Below are positions 61,878 through 64,000 of a stretch of DNA of 64,000 bases, piece by piece. A program made the translations under genes and the position numbers. The stretch's first letter is position 1; every line of letters begins with the position of its first letter. Origin of the DNA: Clostridiales bacterium (lineage in GTDB: Bacteria > Bacillota > Clostridia > Lachnospirales > Lachnospiraceae); contig JAHABX010000005.1 of assembly GCA_018376135.1 (NCBI GenBank), positions 62,001 through 126,000 on the forward strand. Direction: 5' to 3'. The notes under the pieces are model-generated. The model saw nothing but the letters and a program-made list of their open reading frames with translations. It had not been told where the DNA came from and made no database searches.

Positions 61878-62777
61878 ATGAAACAAATGAAAAATAATGC
61901 CATGCTGCTTCTGGCAGCATTTATCTGGGGCTGCGCTTTCGTGGCACAGAGTGTTGGCATGGAGTATGTAGGACCCTTTACGTTCAATGCGGTCAGAAAC
62001 TATATTGGTGCGCTGATACTGATTCCGGTTATTTTCCTGATGGACGGGCTGAAGAGAAGAGGCGGTATGAGCGAAGCAGAGGTGAAGGCACAGCGGGGAG
62101 ATACCCGGACGCTTGTGCTGGGCGGCGTCTGCTGTGGTGTGGTACTGGCAGTGGCAGGCAGTCTGCAGCAGTACGGGCTTTTGTTTACTACGGTTGGAAA
62201 GGCTGGATTTATTACTGCCATGTATATCGTGCTGGTGCCGATCTTTAACAGCTTTTTCGGGAAAAAGGTACGTCCTCTGATTGTTCTGTGTGTACTGATC
62301 TCGGTAGCAGGGCTTTATTTCCTGTGTATGACGGAGGAATTCCGGCTTGGAACGGGAGACCTTCTGGTTCTTCTCTGTGCAGTGGGATTTACCGGACATA
62401 TTCTGGTTATTGATTATTTTTCCCCCAAGGTAGACGGAGTACGGATGTCCTGCATTCAGTTCCTGACTGCAGGTATTCTCTGTTCTGTACCGATGCTGAT
62501 CGGGGAAGCGCCGAAGCTGTCGGATATTCTGGCTGCAGCGGCTCCCATTCTCTATGCAGGTGTGATGTCCAGCGGAGTGGGATATACACTGCAGATTCTG
62601 GGGCAGAAGGATGCGGACCCTACAGTGGCGTCTCTTTTGTTAAGTCTGGAATCCGTGTTCTCAGTACTGGCTGGATGGGTGATCCTGGGACAGTCCCTGA
62701 ATGGAAAGGAAATCTTTGGCTGTGTGCTCATGTTTACAGCGATCATACTGGCGCAGCTGCCGGAGAGAAAGCAGTAA
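61878..62777 (+). CDS. DMT-superfamily (EamA) transporter
   Basis: A 299-residue protein with ten membrane helices in two EamA repeats: AFIWGCAFVAQSVGMEYVGP at the start of the first, and the DADPTVASLLLSLESVFSVL block near the C-terminus. Such proteins usually export amino acids or related metabolites; the substrate is unknown. The start is ATG 61878 with GAGGAGAG upstream. It lies 28 bases after the ABC exporter, so it may share the MarR-controlled transcript. A terminator follows. Confidence 0.92.
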   Translation: MKQMKNNAMLLLAAFIWGCAFVAQSVGMEYVGPFTFNAVRNYIGALILIPVIFLMDGLKRRGGMSEAEVKAQRGDTRTLVLGGVCCGVVLAVAGSLQQYGLLFTTVGKAGFITAMYIVLVPIFNSFFGKKVRPLIVLCVLISVAGLYFLCMTEEFRLGTGDLLVLLCAVGFTGHILVIDYFSPKVDGVRMSCIQFLTAGILCSVPMLIGEAPKLSDILAAAAPILYAGVMSSGVGYTLQILGQKDADPTVASLLLSLESVFSVLAGWVILGQSLNGKEIFGCVLMFTAIILAQLPERKQ

Positions 62778-62787
62778 TATAAACAGG

Positions 62788-62829
62788 AGTCTTCTGTGTA
62801 TCATTTTGATGCATGGAAGGCTTTTTTTA
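62788..62829 (+). terminator. Terminator after the DMT transporter
   Basis: AGTCTTC (62788-62794) pairs with GAAGGCT (62816-62822), with further weak pairing inside, then seven T. Confidence 0.8.
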
Positions 62830-62847
62830 TTTTCAGCTATTTTTGTG

Positions 62848-62896
62848 TTGACCTTAAATTTTTTTTGTGCTAATATCTACCTAACGGTAGGTAGAT
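62848..62896 (+). promoter_or_regulatory. TetR promoter and palindromic operator
   Basis: TTGACC (62848-62853), 17 bases, TAATAT (62871-62876). The inverted repeat ATCTACCT (62875-62882) N6 AGGTAGAT (62889-62896) overlaps the -10 box and the start of transcription, as expected for a TetR autoregulatory site. Confidence 0.85.
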
Positions 62897-62915
62897 AAAA
62901 GGCAAGGAGTAAAAG

Positions 62916-63494
62916 ATGAGTGAGAATAGAACAAGAAAACGAATTATAGATGCGATGTGTACGCTGGTGGCTCAGCGTGGCTATGATAAAGCATCCATCG
63001 GACAGATCGCGGATGCGATCGGGATTAAGAAAGCTTCTGTATATTATTATTTTAAATCCAAGGAGGAGATTTTTTCAGAACTGGTCTCGGAGCTTTATGA
63101 GGATGAATATTTGCAGAATCCGTCTGTTTTGCGGGAAGATATCGATGCAGAAGCCTTTCAGAGTGAGCTGCTGCGTTATGGGGATGAGCTGATCGATTCC
63201 TACTTTGAAAATCCGGATATCAGGAAGGTCTGCGCGGAAATTGATATACAGGCAACGAGGATCCCTGCAGTGAAGGAAATCACCTACGCTGCGAATGAGC
63301 GGCTTTACAGCTTTCTTCTGGAATGTATGACTCATGGGGTCGGGATCGGTGCCTTTACCGGGGAGTTTGATGCAGAAGTAAATGCACAGCTTTTGTACAT
63401 GGTGCTGATCGGCATAGATGCAGCTATCTTATATGATCTGCCGGTTCAGCCCAAAGCCATATGGCGGGAAGCAGTTCTGAAGTTATTTTTGTGA
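62916..63494 (+). CDS. TetR-family transcriptional regulator
   Basis: A 192-residue regulator. The helix-turn-helix is ASIGQIADAIGIKKASVYYYF followed by KSKEEIF, at residues 26-54; the ligand-binding helical domain follows. It should repress its own gene and the MATE transporter gene 18 bases downstream through the palindrome at 62875. AAGGAG precedes the ATG. The inducer is unknown. Confidence 0.95.
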   Translation: MSENRTRKRIIDAMCTLVAQRGYDKASIGQIADAIGIKKASVYYYFKSKEEIFSELVSELYEDEYLQNPSVLREDIDAEAFQSELLRYGDELIDSYFENPDIRKVCAEIDIQATRIPAVKEITYAANERLYSFLLECMTHGVGIGAFTGEFDAEVNAQLLYMVLIGIDAAILYDLPVQPKAIWREAVLKLFL

Positions 63495-63512
63495 AAGAAA
63501 TGAGGAGATATT

Positions 63513-64000
63513 ATGATAGAAACACAATTTGCAACACTGCCTGTCAGGAAGGTATTTTTTCGTCTGACCATTCCGAGTATTTTGAGTATGGTGTTTTCCT
63601 CCATCTATATGATAGCGGATGGAATCTTTGTAGGACGCTTTATCGGCGCCCAGGCGCTGGCGGCGGTAAATCTTGTGATGCCGATCATGATCATCGTGCT
63701 GGCGCTGCCCAATATGGTTGCGGTGGGCTCGTCCGTTAAGGTATCTACCGCACTGGGAGAAGGAAATATAAAAAAGGCAAGGCAGCTGTTTTCGGCAAGC
63801 GTCTGGCTGATCATCGGGACCGGGGCGGTATTTGCCCTGCTGGGAGCTGCTTTCCTGAGACCGCTGACAGAGCTGGTGATCAAAGATCCGGCGCTGGCAG
63901 CGCCTGCCTATGATTATACACGCATCTTTGTCTATGGAATGCCGTTTTTGATGCCTCTGTTTGCCATGGACAACTTTCTGCGGGTCTGCGGAAGGGCAAG
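63513..64000 (+). CDS. MATE-family efflux transporter, 3' partial
   Basis: The frame runs from ATG 63513 to the right edge (about 162 codons visible of an expected 450). The start VRKVFFRLTIPSILSMVFSS and IYMIADGIFVGRFIGAQALA are the classic MATE first and second helices; LVMPIMIIVLALPNMVAVGSS follows. It would expel drugs or metabolites with sodium or proton exchange. GAGGAG is five bases before the ATG. It is under likely TetR control from the gene just upstream. Confidence 0.94.
   Translation, partial: MIETQFATLPVRKVFFRLTIPSILSMVFSSIYMIADGIFVGRFIGAQALAAVNLVMPIMIIVLALPNMVAVGSSVKVSTALGEGNIKKARQLFSASVWLIIGTGAVFALLGAAFLRPLTELVIKDPALAAPAYDYTRIFVYGMPFLMPLFAMDNFLRVCGRA

Noticed and set aside
1..64000. 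CRISPR arrays, insertion sequences, integrases or prophage
   Set aside because: No regularly spaced repeats, transposase or integrase motifs were seen on either strand.

Overview
The window looks like chromosome of a Gram-positive anaerobe of the Clostridia, most likely a Lachnospiraceae gut bacterium. The reasons are moderate G+C with purine-rich coding strands, AGGAGG-type ribosome sites, sigma-A promoters (TTGACA/TATAAT), two T-box leaders, the gene order cysE-cysS-mrnC-rlmB-sigH, a MocR regulator, and large proteins of uncharacterised families known mainly from that group. The species cannot be named from sequence alone. No rRNA, CRISPR array, insertion sequence, integrase or phage gene was seen.

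Bases 1-24364 are a long surface-polysaccharide locus that is already under way at the left edge. It starts with a PLP decarboxylase (5' end cut off), an acyl carrier protein and a DegT aminotransferase. It continues with glycosyltransferases, UDP-GlcNAc 2-epimerase (wecB), an EpsG-like polymerase and several multi-pass GT-C-like membrane proteins. A GtrA/GT2 pair and one further GT2 lie on the minus strand, bounded by two-way terminators. The right half holds the initiating phosphoglycosyltransferase, a GT4, a heparinase-like protein, UDP-ManNAc dehydrogenase (wecC), a two-domain oxidoreductase and another GT4. WecB plus WecC imply UDP-ManNAcA as a building block. AT-rich patches suggest that parts were assembled by transfer.

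Bases 24439-35061 are mostly housekeeping. They hold a SEC-C protein, a compact T-box leader with thrS, tRNA-Val and tRNA-Met, a GT11 fucosyltransferase, ispF, a GNAT acetyltransferase and a membrane acyltransferase. Then comes a canonical Cys T-box ahead of cysE-cysS-mrnC-rlmB-sigH, followed by tRNA-Thr. Directly after this tRNA (35131-39544) is a second, AT-rich glycan module: a flippase, a CDP-glycerol-transferase-like enzyme, an IspD/TarI-like cytidylyltransferase and an epimerase.

Bases 39645-46500 hold glnS, a MocR regulator, a DUF4143-type ATPase, a small acidic membrane-anchored protein, a HAD phosphatase and a PrsA-like foldase lipoprotein. A HisC/CobD-like aminotransferase lies divergently to an unusual three-gene operon (47761-52681). 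That operon encodes a 1037-residue DUF5717-like cytosolic protein, a degenerate Hsp70/actin-fold protein (DUF5716-like) and a small helical protein. It is the best candidate for an undescribed system in the window.

Bases 52784-64000 carry a polar amino acid ABC transporter, purB, a CmpB-like membrane protein, a MarR regulator with two palindromes around its own promoter driving an asymmetric heterodimeric ABC exporter, a DMT transporter, and a TetR regulator with its likely operator ahead of a MATE transporter cut by the right edge.
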